Assembly: GCA_030145205.1 (NCBI GenBank)
Contig: JAQYVZ010000010.1
Location: forward strand, 25,393-89,392
Direction: 5' to 3'
DNA length: 64,000 nucleotides
DNA from: Desulfuromonadales bacterium
GTDB taxonomy: Bacteria > Desulfobacterota > Desulfuromonadia > Desulfuromonadales > BM103
Shown: positions 46,193 through 54,617 of the stretch, piece after piece
Layout: every line of letters begins with the position of its first letter
How positions within the stretch are numbered: position 1 is the first letter of the stretch
Made by a program: the position numbers and the translations under genes
The notes under the pieces: generated by a model
Databases searched by the model: none
Seen by the model: only the letters and a program-made list of their open reading frames with translations
What the model was told of the DNA's origin: nothing

Positions 46193-47872
46193 ATGAGCAG
46201 CGACGACAAAAAAATTATTTACTCGATGATGCGGGTCAGCAAGTCTTACGACAAAAAACCGGTCATCAAGGATATCTCCCTTTCCTATTTTTACGGCGCC
46301 AAAATCGGCGTGCTCGGCCTCAACGGTTCAGGTAAGAGTTCCCTGCTGAAGATCATGGCTGGCGTCGATAAGGAGTTCAACGGAGAAGCGGTGCTTTCCC
46401 CCGGTTACTCGGTCGGTTTCCTGGAGCAGGAGCCTCTGGTCGATTGCACCAAGACGGTCCGAGAGGTCGTTGAAGAAGGCGTACAGGAGACGGTCGATCT
46501 GCTCAAAGAGTTTGAGGAGATCAACCTCAAATTCGCCGAACCGATGGACGACGATGCAATGACCGCCCTTTGCGACCGACAGGCCGAGGTCCAGGAGAAG
46601 CTTGACAACCAGGATGCCTGGGATCTCGACTCGCGCCTCGAAATGGCGATGGACGCCCTGCGCTGCCCGCCCGGCGAAACCCAGGTCGATGTGCTCTCCG
46701 GCGGCGAACGGCGCCGGGTGGCCCTCTGCCGTCTGCTGCTGCAGGAGCCGGACATCCTGCTGCTCGACGAGCCGACCAACCATCTTGACGCGGAATCGGT
46801 GGCCTGGTTGGAACAGCATCTGCAGCGCTACGCCGGGACCATCATTGCGGTCACCCATGACCGCTACTTTCTCGACAACGTCGCTGGCTGGATTCTCGAA
46901 CTCGACCGCGGCCACGGCATTCCCTGGAAGGGGAATTACTCCTCCTGGCTTGAGCAGAAGCAGGAGCGTCTGCGTCAGGAAGAAAAATCGGAAAGCTCTC
47001 GCCAGAAGACCCTGCAACGCGAACTCGAGTGGATCCACATGAGCCCCAAGGGGCGTCATGCCAAGGGTCAGGCACGCATCAGCGCTTACGAAAAACTGCT
47101 CGGCCAAGAAACCGAAAAACAGGCGCGTGACCTCGAACTCTATATTCCGCCCGGCCCGCGTCTCGGCAACCAGGTCATTGAGGCGCACGGTGTTACCAAA
47201 GGCTATGGCGACAGGTTGTTGTTCGAGAATCTCGACTTCGCCCTGCCGCCCGGCGGCATCGTTGGCGTGATCGGCCCGAACGGCGCCGGCAAGACCACTC
47301 TGTTTAGACTGATCACCGGCCAAGAACAGGCTGATGGTGGCGACTTCAAGGTGGGCGACACGGTCCAGTTGGCTTATGTCGACCAGAGTCGGGAGTTGGC
47401 CGCCGACAAATCGATCTGGGATGAAATCAGCGGCGGCCAGGACCAGATTCAGCTCGGTTCACAGCTGGTCAATTCACGTGCCTATGTGGCACGCTTCAAC
47501 TTCTCCGGCAGCGACCAACAGAAAAAAGTAGGAATCCTCTCCGGCGGCGAACGCAACCGGGTGCATCTCGCCAAAATGCTCAAAGAGGGCTCCAATGTTA
47601 TCCTTTTGGACGAACCGACCAACGACCTTGATGTCAACACCATGCGCGCCCTGGAAGAAGCGTTGGAGAACTTCGCCGGCTGTGCGGTCGTCATCAGCCA
47701 TGATCGCTGGTTCCTCGACCGCATCGCCACACACATCCTGGCCTTTGAAGGTGACAGCCAGGTGACCTTCTTTGAGGGCAACTGGAGCGAATATGAAGAG
47801 GACCGCAAGCAACGACTGGGTGCCGAAGCGGCACGCCCCCATCGCATCAAGTATCGGCAACTGACTCGCTAG
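46193..47872 (+). CDS. ettA: ABC-F translation factor EttA
   Basis: 559 residues, the usual EttA length. Two ABC ATPase domains with Walker A GLNGSGKSS and GPNGAGKTT, signatures LSGGERRR and LSGGERNR, Walker B LLLDEPTNHLD and ILLDEPTNDLD; the EttA-specific arm region (EEINLKFAEPMDDDAM) and the inter-domain linker WIHMSPKGRHAKGQARI. It has no membrane part; it binds the ribosomal E site and throttles the first elongation step according to ATP/ADP ratio. Confidence 0.96.
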   Translation: MSSDDKKIIYSMMRVSKSYDKKPVIKDISLSYFYGAKIGVLGLNGSGKSSLLKIMAGVDKEFNGEAVLSPGYSVGFLEQEPLVDCTKTVREVVEEGVQETVDLLKEFEEINLKFAEPMDDDAMTALCDRQAEVQEKLDNQDAWDLDSRLEMAMDALRCPPGETQVDVLSGGERRRVALCRLLLQEPDILLLDEPTNHLDAESVAWLEQHLQRYAGTIIAVTHDRYFLDNVAGWILELDRGHGIPWKGNYSSWLEQKQERLRQEEKSESSRQKTLQRELEWIHMSPKGRHAKGQARISAYEKLLGQETEKQARDLELYIPPGPRLGNQVIEAHGVTKGYGDRLLFENLDFALPPGGIVGVIGPNGAGKTTLFRLITGQEQADGGDFKVGDTVQLAYVDQSRELAADKSIWDEISGGQDQIQLGSQLVNSRAYVARFNFSGSDQQKKVGILSGGERNRVHLAKMLKEGSNVILLDEPTNDLDVNTMRALEEALENFAGCAVVISHDRWFLDRIATHILAFEGDSQVTFFEGNWSEYEEDRKQRLGAEAARPHRIKYRQLTR

Positions 47873-47922
47873 CACCGACTGCCGCGTCACCAGCGGCGAC
47901 GGTTCTTTCAGGAAGGCGAATT

Positions 47923-48429
47923 ATGAACAACACAGACCTGATCAAGTTCGATTTTTCCGACCCGAACACCCCGCTGCAGTGGGACTCCATCGACGACCGC
48001 ATCATGGGCGGCGCATCCTGCAGTGCGTCTGAGGTGACCGCTGACGGCACTCTCTGCTTCTCCGGCACGGTCTCCCTGGAGAACGACGGCGGCTTCGCTT
48101 CGATCCGTTCTGCAGCAGGCGACTTTGACCTGAGCCGCGGCGAGAGCGTGGTGATCCGGGTTAAGGGAGACGGTAAAACCTACAAGCTGGGGATGCGCAT
48201 CGATGTCTTTTTCGATGGCGTCACCTATCTGACCGAGTTTGCAACGGAAGACGGGAAATGGCAGGAGGTCACCCTCCCTTTTTCAGCACTTCTGCCCTTC
48301 CATCACGGTCAGAAGCTTACCAACGCCGCACCGTTTAACCCGGCAGAAGTGAAAAGTTTCGTCTTGTTGATCGGTGGGGGCCAGGAAGGATCCTTCCGGC
48401 TGGACGTGGACTGGATCAAATTCGTCTAA
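47923..48429 (+). CDS. CIA30 family protein
   Basis: 168 residues. Beta-rich jelly-roll of the complex-I intermediate-associated protein 30 (CIA30) family: WDSIDDRIMGGAS, FSGTVSLENDGGFASIRS and the C-terminal FRLDVDWIKFV. In bacteria these are often next to stress or redox genes; the function is not known. 50 bp after ettA, probably cotranscribed. Confidence 0.85.
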   Translation: MNNTDLIKFDFSDPNTPLQWDSIDDRIMGGASCSASEVTADGTLCFSGTVSLENDGGFASIRSAAGDFDLSRGESVVIRVKGDGKTYKLGMRIDVFFDGVTYLTEFATEDGKWQEVTLPFSALLPFHHGQKLTNAAPFNPAEVKSFVLLIGGGQEGSFRLDVDWIKFV

Positions 48430-48441
48430 AAGGAACAACTC

Positions 48442-48843
48442 TTACCGGTGTCGCTTGATGTACTGACCGAACTGGCGGTCGGTTTCACTGAGGTGTTCCC
48501 GCAGCCAGTCACAGAGGAAGCCCATCAGCTTCTGGGTAGAGATTGCGCCACCATGCTGGCGCAGCTGGTTCAGCTCTTCCACCTGCGCCCCGAGCTTGCG
48601 GTGCTCGACCACATGCTCCTCGTAACCAGGGTAGCCATACACCTGCATGGCGCGCTCTTCCGTAGCGAAATGCTCCTGGATATAGGTTTGCAGTTCGCCC
48701 AGAATATAGTCAAGCACCTCCTGCCCCCGTGCTTCCTTCATCGCATCGTAAAGCTCGTTGATTAACCCCACCAGACGGCGGTGTTGCTGGTCTATTTCTG
48801 GGATATTCAACTCGTAACTCGGCTTCCATACAAACAGCGGCAT
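48442..48843 (-). CDS. Bacteriohemerythrin
   Basis: 133 residues, a four-helix hemerythrin with the diiron ligands in place: H21 in IDQQHRRL, HFATEERAM, HVVEHRK and HLSETDRQF. It binds O2 at a non-heme diiron site; common in microaerophiles and anaerobes for O2 sensing, delivery or detoxification. Convergent with the CIA30 gene, only 12 bp apart. Confidence 0.95.
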   Translation of the reverse strand: MPLFVWKPSYELNIPEIDQQHRRLVGLINELYDAMKEARGQEVLDYILGELQTYIQEHFATEERAMQVYGYPGYEEHVVEHRKLGAQVEELNQLRQHGGAISTQKLMGFLCDWLREHLSETDRQFGQYIKRHR

Positions 48844-48985
48844 ACTTTTCCCTTTCTAAAGTTAGAGAATTTTAACTGCAGGCCTACAGTAAAGTCAAGA
48901 AAGGTCTTGCAGAATCTCCGACCGTCCCGGCACGGGCAGAAATCTCAGAGCTGTGCTAGGATGATTAAAAGAAAGGAGTTCCCCC

Positions 48986-49534
48986 ATGGAACGACGCCTT
49001 TTCCTGAAAAGTCTGACCGGGTGGGTTCTGCTGGGCACATCTGGTTTCTGGTTGAAGAATCTCGACACTCCGGCTCATGCGATTGAAACGGCGACCCGCA
49101 TCAAAGTCTGGTCTGCCACCGAAGGAGGCTACATCATGACCGACAGGGTGGTCAAAACCGCGGCAGAGTGGCAGCAGCAGCTGACTGCGGAACAGTATCA
49201 TGTCACTCGTGAGGAAGGCACCGAGCGCGCCTTCACCGGACGCTATTGGAATAATCATGATGCAGGCACCTATCGTTGCATTTGTTGCGGTCAGGACCTG
49301 TTCGACTCAAAGACCAAGTTCGATTCCGGCACCGGCTGGCCCAGCTTCTACGAACCGATTGCCCCGGAAAATATCGGCAAGAGCGAGGACCGCAAGTTCT
49401 TCACGGTCCGCACCGAGATCCACTGCAGCCGCTGTGACGCCCACCTCGGTCATGTCTTTGACGACGGACCCAAACCAACCGGCTTGCGCTACTGCATCAA
49501 CTCGGCCTCACTCGATTTCTCTGTCAAATCCTGA
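48986..49534 (+). CDS. msrB: Exported peptide-methionine (R)-S-oxide reductase MsrB
   Basis: 182 residues. The N-terminus (MERRLFLKSLTG) resembles a Tat signal, followed by a hydrophobic stretch and AHA cleavage site, so the enzyme acts outside the cytoplasm. MsrB domain at about 55-180 with both zinc pairs (CICC and CSRC), GTGWPSFYEPI, HLGHVFDDGP and catalytic Cys in RYCINSASLDF. It repairs methionine-R-sulfoxide in envelope proteins. Confidence 0.94.
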   Translation: MERRLFLKSLTGWVLLGTSGFWLKNLDTPAHAIETATRIKVWSATEGGYIMTDRVVKTAAEWQQQLTAEQYHVTREEGTERAFTGRYWNNHDAGTYRCICCGQDLFDSKTKFDSGTGWPSFYEPIAPENIGKSEDRKFFTVRTEIHCSRCDAHLGHVFDDGPKPTGLRYCINSASLDFSVKS

Positions 49535-49657
49535 CAGAACGGCATAGTCAGAGCCCTTGCAACGGCTACGGACTCATGCGAAAGTACGTCAATTGATTGT
49601 ACCTGACGCATAGCTGTGCGCTTTTCTTTGATGATTTGATACCAAGGAGGTTTCACC

Positions 49658-50290
49658 ATGCCCGGATTCTTCACCTGTGGTTTACTCGTCATCTGCCTGA
49701 CCCTGACGGCCTGCAACGCCACAGAAGAGGCACCACCCGCCAAACAGGCGGCAACGCCCACCGCTCACGAACAGTCAACCCCCGCGGAGAAGGCGACAAC
49801 ACCTGAGCCACCCACCGTGGTTGAAACGACCCCTTCGGCGGAGACAGAGGCCACGACTCCAGTACAGACAGTGGCTCCCGCTGTTGAAGCTGCAACTGCA
49901 GTTGCGGCAGCGGTCGAGGAGAGGGTTGCAGCAACGGCCCAGCAGGCCGAAGAGATGGTCGCAACAGCGGCTGAAACCACGGCCGACACCACGGCCGACA
50001 CAACTGCCGCAACCGTTGCAACTGTGACTGAAAAATCAACCTCCCCATCGGAAGCCCCGGCACCCGAAGCATCGGCCCCTGAGGGCATTAAAGTCATGGA
50101 AAACAGTTACGGCACGGTCACCCTCTCGCACGCAGAACACGCCAGAACCATCGAATGCGCAGTCTGCCATGGTGACGAAGAATCGGGCTACCCGGTGATG
50201 AACAAGGCCAGGGCGCACGACCTCTGCAAGGGCTGTCACAAGACTGAAGCCGTCGGCCCAACCAGCTGCAAGGGTTGTCACGAGAAATAG
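49658..50290 (+). CDS. Triheme c-type cytochrome lipoprotein with Ala/Thr/Glu linker
   Basis: 210 residues. Lipobox LTAC (Cys19), so membrane-anchored. Residues about 20-145 are a low-complexity Ala/Thr/Glu/Val/Pro spacer; the C-terminal 60 residues carry three heme motifs, CAVCH (about 167), CKGCH (about 190) and CKGCH (about 204), with extra His residues (LSHAEHAR) suited to bis-His ligation, like the c7 family. This suggests an electron carrier held away from the membrane by a flexible tether. GGAGG precedes the ATG. Confidence 0.88.
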   Translation: MPGFFTCGLLVICLTLTACNATEEAPPAKQAATPTAHEQSTPAEKATTPEPPTVVETTPSAETEATTPVQTVAPAVEAATAVAAAVEERVAATAQQAEEMVATAAETTADTTADTTAATVATVTEKSTSPSEAPAPEASAPEGIKVMENSYGTVTLSHAEHARTIECAVCHGDEESGYPVMNKARAHDLCKGCHKTEAVGPTSCKGCHEK

Positions 50291-50310
50291 AACTCCCACA
50301 ACGCCCGAGA

Positions 50311-50345
50311 AAAAAACGCCGCACCAACTGGAAGCGGCGTTTTTT
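50311..50345 (+). terminator. Terminator of the cytochrome gene
   Basis: AAAAAACGCCGC / GCGGCGTTTTTT, perfect stem, 11-nt loop. Confidence 0.92.
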
Positions 50346-50443
50346 CTGGTTATTTGTCAGCAAGATTGGACGAGTTTACATTGGTACTATTCCAAGAAAT
50401 CGGGCAAAATATGCTAAGTTGACATTCAAAGAGGGGAGGCAAA

Positions 50444-50914
50444 ATGGAAGGGTTTAAGCTGCTTTATTGGCATTGGCTTGTTTTCGGGATGGTTTTGATC
50501 CTCCTGGAACTGGCTGTACCGTCTTTTACGATTTTCTGGTTCGGGCTTGGCGGCATCGTTGTCGGACTGCTCCTGCTAGCGTTTTCCGGCATGGCCCTTA
50601 CCGGGCAAATTTTCATCTGGGTCGTTGCATCCTCCGGGTTTGCCTTTTTCTGGTTCAAAGTCATCAAACCTCGATCTCACGATAGAACCATGGCCGGGAC
50701 TGCTCGTGAAGCATTGATGGGTGAAACGGCCATGGTCATTCGCAAACAGGAAGGAGAACGCAGGGGGGAGGTCCGCTTCGCCGTGCCGATGCTCGGATCG
50801 GAGACTTGGGAATTTATCTGTGATGTAGACGTTGAGGTCGGTGATCGTGTCATCGTCCGTGAGGTTTCGGGCAACACGATGGTCGTTCAACTTAAAGAAA
50901 AGAAGGGGGCGTAA
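50444..50914 (+). CDS. NfeD-family membrane protein
   Basis: 156 residues. Three or four hydrophobic helices (about 8-80) then a C-terminal OB-fold (about 85-150) with GETAMVIRKQEGERRGEVRF (part) and VGDRVIVREVSGNTMVV. NfeD-like proteins work with SPFH/stomatin proteins in membrane-domain organisation or protease control; the SPFH gene follows directly (1 bp gap). Confidence 0.92.
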   Translation: MEGFKLLYWHWLVFGMVLILLELAVPSFTIFWFGLGGIVVGLLLLAFSGMALTGQIFIWVVASSGFAFFWFKVIKPRSHDRTMAGTAREALMGETAMVIRKQEGERRGEVRFAVPMLGSETWEFICDVDVEVGDRVIVREVSGNTMVVQLKEKKGA

Positions 50915-50915
50915 A

Positions 50916-51767
50916 ATGCCGGGTATCGTAATGGTTGTCATTTTTGCAGTATTGGTTTTTGTCACAATCGGCATGGGGGTGCGACTGGTGCCGCAGGGGA
51001 GCAAATGGGTTGTCCAGCGCCTCGGCAAGTACCACAAGACCCTCGCGCCGGGCCTTAACATCATTATTCCCTACATCGACACCGTGGCTTATAAGGTGAC
51101 GACCAAGGACCAGGTCCTCGATATCCAATCACAGGAAGTCATTACACGAGACAATGCTGTTCTGTTGGCGAATGCAATTGCGTTTATTAACGTGATCTCG
51201 CCTGAAAAAGCTGTTTATGGTGTTGAGAGTTACCACCTGGCGATTCAAAATCTGGTTCAGACCTCGCTCCGCTCGATCATTGGTGAAATGACCCTGGATG
51301 ACGCCTTAAGTTCCCGCGACATGATTAAAGCCAAACTTAAGACGGCCATCTCCGATGATATCAGCGACTGGGGTATCACTATGAAAACGGTTGAGATCCA
51401 GGACATCAAACCGTCGGGGACGATGCAGAAAGCTATGGAAGAGCAGGCCGCAGCTGAACGTGAGCGCCGCGCAACCGTGACCCGGGCCGGCGGGGAGAAA
51501 GAAGCCGCCATCCTTGAAGCGGAAGGCCGCTACGAAGCGTCAAAGCGGGATGCACGCGCCCAGATCGTTCTGGCGGAAGCCTCTCAGGCGGCCATCACCA
51601 AAGTTACTGAAGCGATCACGGATCAAGAATTGCCGGCAATGTACCTGCTCGGGGAAAAATACATTCACGCCATTCAGGAAATGGGGACTTCGGAGAACGC
51701 AAAAACCTTGCTCCTGCCTGCCGACATTCAAGCGACAGTGCGAGGATTGCTTGGTACTATCAAGTAG
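50916..51767 (+). CDS. SPFH/stomatin-like protein
   Basis: 283 residues from ATG 50916, directly after the NfeD stop; a longer frame from 50832 overlaps NfeD and is rejected. One N-terminal membrane helix (about 3-22), SPFH domain (about 23-190: RLVPQGSKWVVQRLGKYHKT in part, GLNIIIPYIDTVAYKV), then an Ala/Glu-rich coiled coil and the C-terminal LPADIQATVRGL. QmcA/slipin-2 type. Forms oligomeric rings or scaffolds in the membrane. Confidence 0.93.
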   Translation: MPGIVMVVIFAVLVFVTIGMGVRLVPQGSKWVVQRLGKYHKTLAPGLNIIIPYIDTVAYKVTTKDQVLDIQSQEVITRDNAVLLANAIAFINVISPEKAVYGVESYHLAIQNLVQTSLRSIIGEMTLDDALSSRDMIKAKLKTAISDDISDWGITMKTVEIQDIKPSGTMQKAMEEQAAAERERRATVTRAGGEKEAAILEAEGRYEASKRDARAQIVLAEASQAAITKVTEAITDQELPAMYLLGEKYIHAIQEMGTSENAKTLLLPADIQATVRGLLGTIK

Positions 51768-51836
51768 GCTTTTGTCGGGAGGGAACATAACTCCTCGGTT
51801 CGATTTACTCCCCAACGCAGCAAACGAGGCTTTTCC

Positions 51837-52997
51837 ATGGGTCATCTGATATCTGGTAAGTCGCATCTGGTCCCGCTGATTGACCGCCTCAACCGCTACC
51901 CGGTTGGGCTGGTGGACAATGAGAAGCTGCGCGAAATACTCGCCCTGCTGTTTAGCGAGGAGGAAGCCAGCATCGCGGCGAGTTTCCCGCTGTCGGAGGC
52001 AACGCTTGACGAGCTGTCTACTGCAACCGGCATCGGCACAGTGGAGCTGCTGCCGAAACTGGAACGGATGGCTGACAAGGGCCTGGTGGCTGACATGCCC
52101 TGCGGCGACACCATTTACTGGTTGCTCATGCCGGGCCTGATCGGTTTCTTCGAATTCACCTTCATGAAGAAACGGACTGACATCCCAATGGCTGAGGTCG
52201 CCCGTTTGATGCACGACTACCTGCACGAGATCCGACCAGGCCAGGCGGAAGAGTTTTTCGGCTCCCCCACCCAGCTGACCCGCGCCCTTGCTTACGAGGA
52301 CAAGGTCCCGGTCAGCTCTGCCATCACCAGCTGGGAGGATGCCCGCCGCATCGTCAGTGAAGCGGAATTCGGCGCGGCCGGCATGTGCTTCTGCCGCCAC
52401 CAGCGAGAACACCTCGGTGAGACCTGCGCCAAAGGCGCACCGGTTGAGGGAATCTGCATCGCCCTCGGCAAGGGTGCCCGCTTTCTAGCGCGGCGTGGCT
52501 TCATGGAAGAGAAGAGCACTGAAGAGCTGCTCGCTATCCTCGACACCGCTCGCAGCTACAATTTGACCCATGTCACTGACAACATCCGCGAACAACCCTC
52601 CTTCATTTGCAACTGCTGCTCCTGCTGCTGCGAGCTGATGGCCGGCATTCAGTCCGGTTTCCCAGACGGCGTCGCCAAAACCCCTTTCCTGGCCGAAGTC
52701 AACGAAGAAGCCTGCACCCTTTGTGGCAAATGCTTCAAGACCTGCAATGCCGCCTGCATTGATCCGGTCAAAGTTGAGCACACCGCCCGAGTCGACAAGG
52801 CCGTCTGCCTCGGCTGTGGCGCCTGCATCGATGTCTGCCCGGAACACGCCCTCTCTCTGGTGGCACGCCCACAAAAACCCAAAGTCCCCAAAAACAAGGG
52901 ACTGATGTTTACCCGGATCCTGAAGGAAAAAGGACGGCTGATGCCGATGGTTGCCGCAGAAGTGAAGAAGAACGTAAGACGACTGGTTAAAAAGTAA
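51837..52997 (+). CDS. Fe-S protein with winged-helix-like N-terminus and 2x[4Fe-4S] C-terminus
   Basis: 386 residues. Residues about 45-105 look like a helix-turn-helix/winged segment (ATLDELSTATGIGTVELLPK in part). The middle part has CFCRHQREHLGETC and a striking CNCCSCCCELM cluster (about 258-268). The C-terminal ferredoxin domain has CTLCGKCFKTC and CLGCGACIDVCP (the first motif continues CNAACIDP). Proteins of this layout are common in deltaproteobacteria as annotated 4Fe-4S dicluster proteins without an assigned role. No membrane helix. Confidence 0.8.
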   Translation: MGHLISGKSHLVPLIDRLNRYPVGLVDNEKLREILALLFSEEEASIAASFPLSEATLDELSTATGIGTVELLPKLERMADKGLVADMPCGDTIYWLLMPGLIGFFEFTFMKKRTDIPMAEVARLMHDYLHEIRPGQAEEFFGSPTQLTRALAYEDKVPVSSAITSWEDARRIVSEAEFGAAGMCFCRHQREHLGETCAKGAPVEGICIALGKGARFLARRGFMEEKSTEELLAILDTARSYNLTHVTDNIREQPSFICNCCSCCCELMAGIQSGFPDGVAKTPFLAEVNEEACTLCGKCFKTCNAACIDPVKVEHTARVDKAVCLGCGACIDVCPEHALSLVARPQKPKVPKNKGLMFTRILKEKGRLMPMVAAEVKKNVRRLVKK

Positions 52998-53155
52998 CGC
53001 CCAGCGACTAAAGGCCCTTCGTCTCTTCTTGTCATCTGGCGCCGCTTGTGTTATCAGTGCGCAGCTTGGTTGTGGCGGATTCCTCTGGAGATGACCGCTG
53101 GCGACTAGCCGTTTTTACTTAAGAACGAACTCTTTTAATCTAAAAAGGACACACC

Positions 53156-53677
53156 ATGGGACAGGCAGCACAACAGGTAAAACCGGGCGATCAGGTTAAA
53201 ATCAACTTCAACGGGACGCTGGAAGACGGTACCCTGTTTGACACGACCTATGAAGTCGAGGGATGTGACGACGACAACTGCGGTTGTGAGGATGACAGTC
53301 ACGGCTGCGAAGATGAGGCATGTGGTTGCGGCGAAGTCGGACCGATGGAGCTTGGAGTCGGAAGCGGGGACTTCTTCCCCCAGGTTGAAGAAGCCTTGGT
53401 AGGCATGGCCCCTGGCGACAAAAAAACCATCACAATAAAAGCCGAAGAAGCATTTGGCGAATACGATGCGGAACAGGTGACGGCCGTGCCGCGCAACCAA
53501 TTTCCCGAGGATATCAACCCGGCAATCGGCGACACCTTCGAACTGGTCAACGATGATGGTGAAGGCATGGTGGTCACTGTGATCGAGCTGGGTGATACCG
53601 AGGTGACCCTTGATGCCAACCACCCTCTGGCCGGTGAAAATCTGACCTTCGAACTGGAGCTGGTCGAAATCCTCTAA
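53156..53677 (+). CDS. FKBP-type peptidyl-prolyl isomerase (SlyD-like) with Cys-rich insertion
   Basis: 173 residues. FKBP/SlyD framework: GDQVKINFNGTLEDGTLFDTT, MELGVGSGDFFPQVEEALVGM (in part), APGDKKTITIKAEEAFGEYD, and an insert-in-flap-like C-terminal half. Between the first strand pair and the LGVGSGDF strand is an insertion of about 30 residues (about 30-58) with six Cys, eleven or more Asp/Glu and one His, arranged as C-x4-C-x-C-x6-C-x4-C-x-C, an internal duplication of GC[DE]DxxCGC. SlyD normally has its metal-binding His/Cys in a C-terminal tail; here the tail is absent. Metal binding is inferred. Confidence 0.9.
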   Translation: MGQAAQQVKPGDQVKINFNGTLEDGTLFDTTYEVEGCDDDNCGCEDDSHGCEDEACGCGEVGPMELGVGSGDFFPQVEEALVGMAPGDKKTITIKAEEAFGEYDAEQVTAVPRNQFPEDINPAIGDTFELVNDDGEGMVVTVIELGDTEVTLDANHPLAGENLTFELELVEIL

Positions 53678-53719
53678 TTGCGGGATCAATCTCCCGAAAC
53701 ATCCCCCCATCAGACAAAC

Positions 53720-53755
53720 AAAAAACGCCGCTCCATCTCAGGAGCGGCGTTTTTT
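53720..53755. terminator. Bidirectional terminator between FKBP and porin genes
   Basis: AAAAAACGCCGCTCC / GGAGCGGCGTTTTTT, 15-bp perfect stem, 6-nt loop, T-runs on both strands. Confidence 0.93.
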
Positions 53756-53778
53756 TATGCAACGATCTGCCGCAAAGC

Positions 53779-54522
53779 TTAGAAAGCCAAGGTCACCGTC
53801 ACGCCAACCACGGTCTCATCGTCGATTCCGGCGATATCTTCGGCGTCATCACTCATCGCCTCAGAGTAAAGAACACTGGGGGAGATGGTGATCTGGTCGG
53901 TCACAGCGTAATCAGCGCCGATGCTCAACTCGAGGTTGTGCCAGTCGCTGTAATCGCCAACGTTAAAATCGTTCTCCTGGTTGTAGCTGATCAGGGCACC
54001 AAGGCCGAGGCTCAGCTTGTCGCTCAGGTCGAAGCCATGACCGATCGACGCCGTGTAGAACAGGCCGTCTTCTTCACACTCGTCCCAGTCGTAGTAGACG
54101 GTAATGTTCGGCTCGAGAATGGTGTTCAGACCAAGGGAGAGATACAGTTCGTGGGTGTTCAGCCAATCTTCTTCAACCATGTAGTAGATGTCGCCGACGC
54201 TGACCGAGACCAGCTCGCCGAGATCGAAGGAGTAGTCGAGCACGATATCAGTTTCGGTCACTTCACCCGCCGTCAGGCCGTCTTCGTCATCACTGTTCAA
54301 CTGAACGCTGGTCCAGTAGCTGAGAGTGAAGTTACCAGCACTCAGATCAACACCGCCCTGGGCAACTGGCTCACTGCTGCTCAGGTCGAAACCACGCCAC
54401 AGGTACTTGTCAAAAACACCAACATAAGCATCACCAGAAACTTCGATCGCGGCCATGACCGGGGAAACCAGGGCCGACAGAACAACGGTGAGGGCAACCA
54501 ATAAGACAACTACTTTCTTCAT
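53779..54522 (-). CDS. Outer-membrane beta-barrel (porin-like) protein downstream of amtB
   Basis: 247 residues. Signal peptide with cleavage at VMA-AI. The rest is a series of alternating amphipathic strands (YVGVFDKYLWRGFDLS, FTLSYWTSVQLNS, VSVSVGDIYYMVEEDW, ITVYYDWDECEEDG) ending in an aromatic C-terminus (TVTLAF). It resembles the TorF-family of putative porins. It follows glnK-amtB across a strong hairpin (54579-54606), so it may be the outer-membrane counterpart of the ammonium uptake operon; the cargo is not known. Confidence 0.8.
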   Translation of the reverse strand: MKKVVVLLVALTVVLSALVSPVMAAIEVSGDAYVGVFDKYLWRGFDLSSSEPVAQGGVDLSAGNFTLSYWTSVQLNSDDEDGLTAGEVTETDIVLDYSFDLGELVSVSVGDIYYMVEEDWLNTHELYLSLGLNTILEPNITVYYDWDECEEDGLFYTASIGHGFDLSDKLSLGLGALISYNQENDFNVGDYSDWHNLELSIGADYAVTDQITISPSVLYSEAMSDDAEDIAGIDDETVVGVTVTLAF

Positions 54523-54578
54523 AACAACTTCCTCCTAGGTTAAGAATTGAGACATTGAGTAGGGATGTGGCAGTAAAA

Positions 54579-54606
54579 ATCCCGTGGGGCGCTTGCCCCA
54601 CGGGAT
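54579..54606 (-). terminator. Hairpin between amtB and porin gene
   Basis: ATCCCGTGGGGC / GCCCCACGGGAT, 12-bp perfect stem with a 4-nt loop; minus strand continues TTTTACTG. Probably a partial terminator letting some transcripts reach the porin gene. Confidence 0.7.
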
Positions 54607-54617
54607 AAGGGATCATA

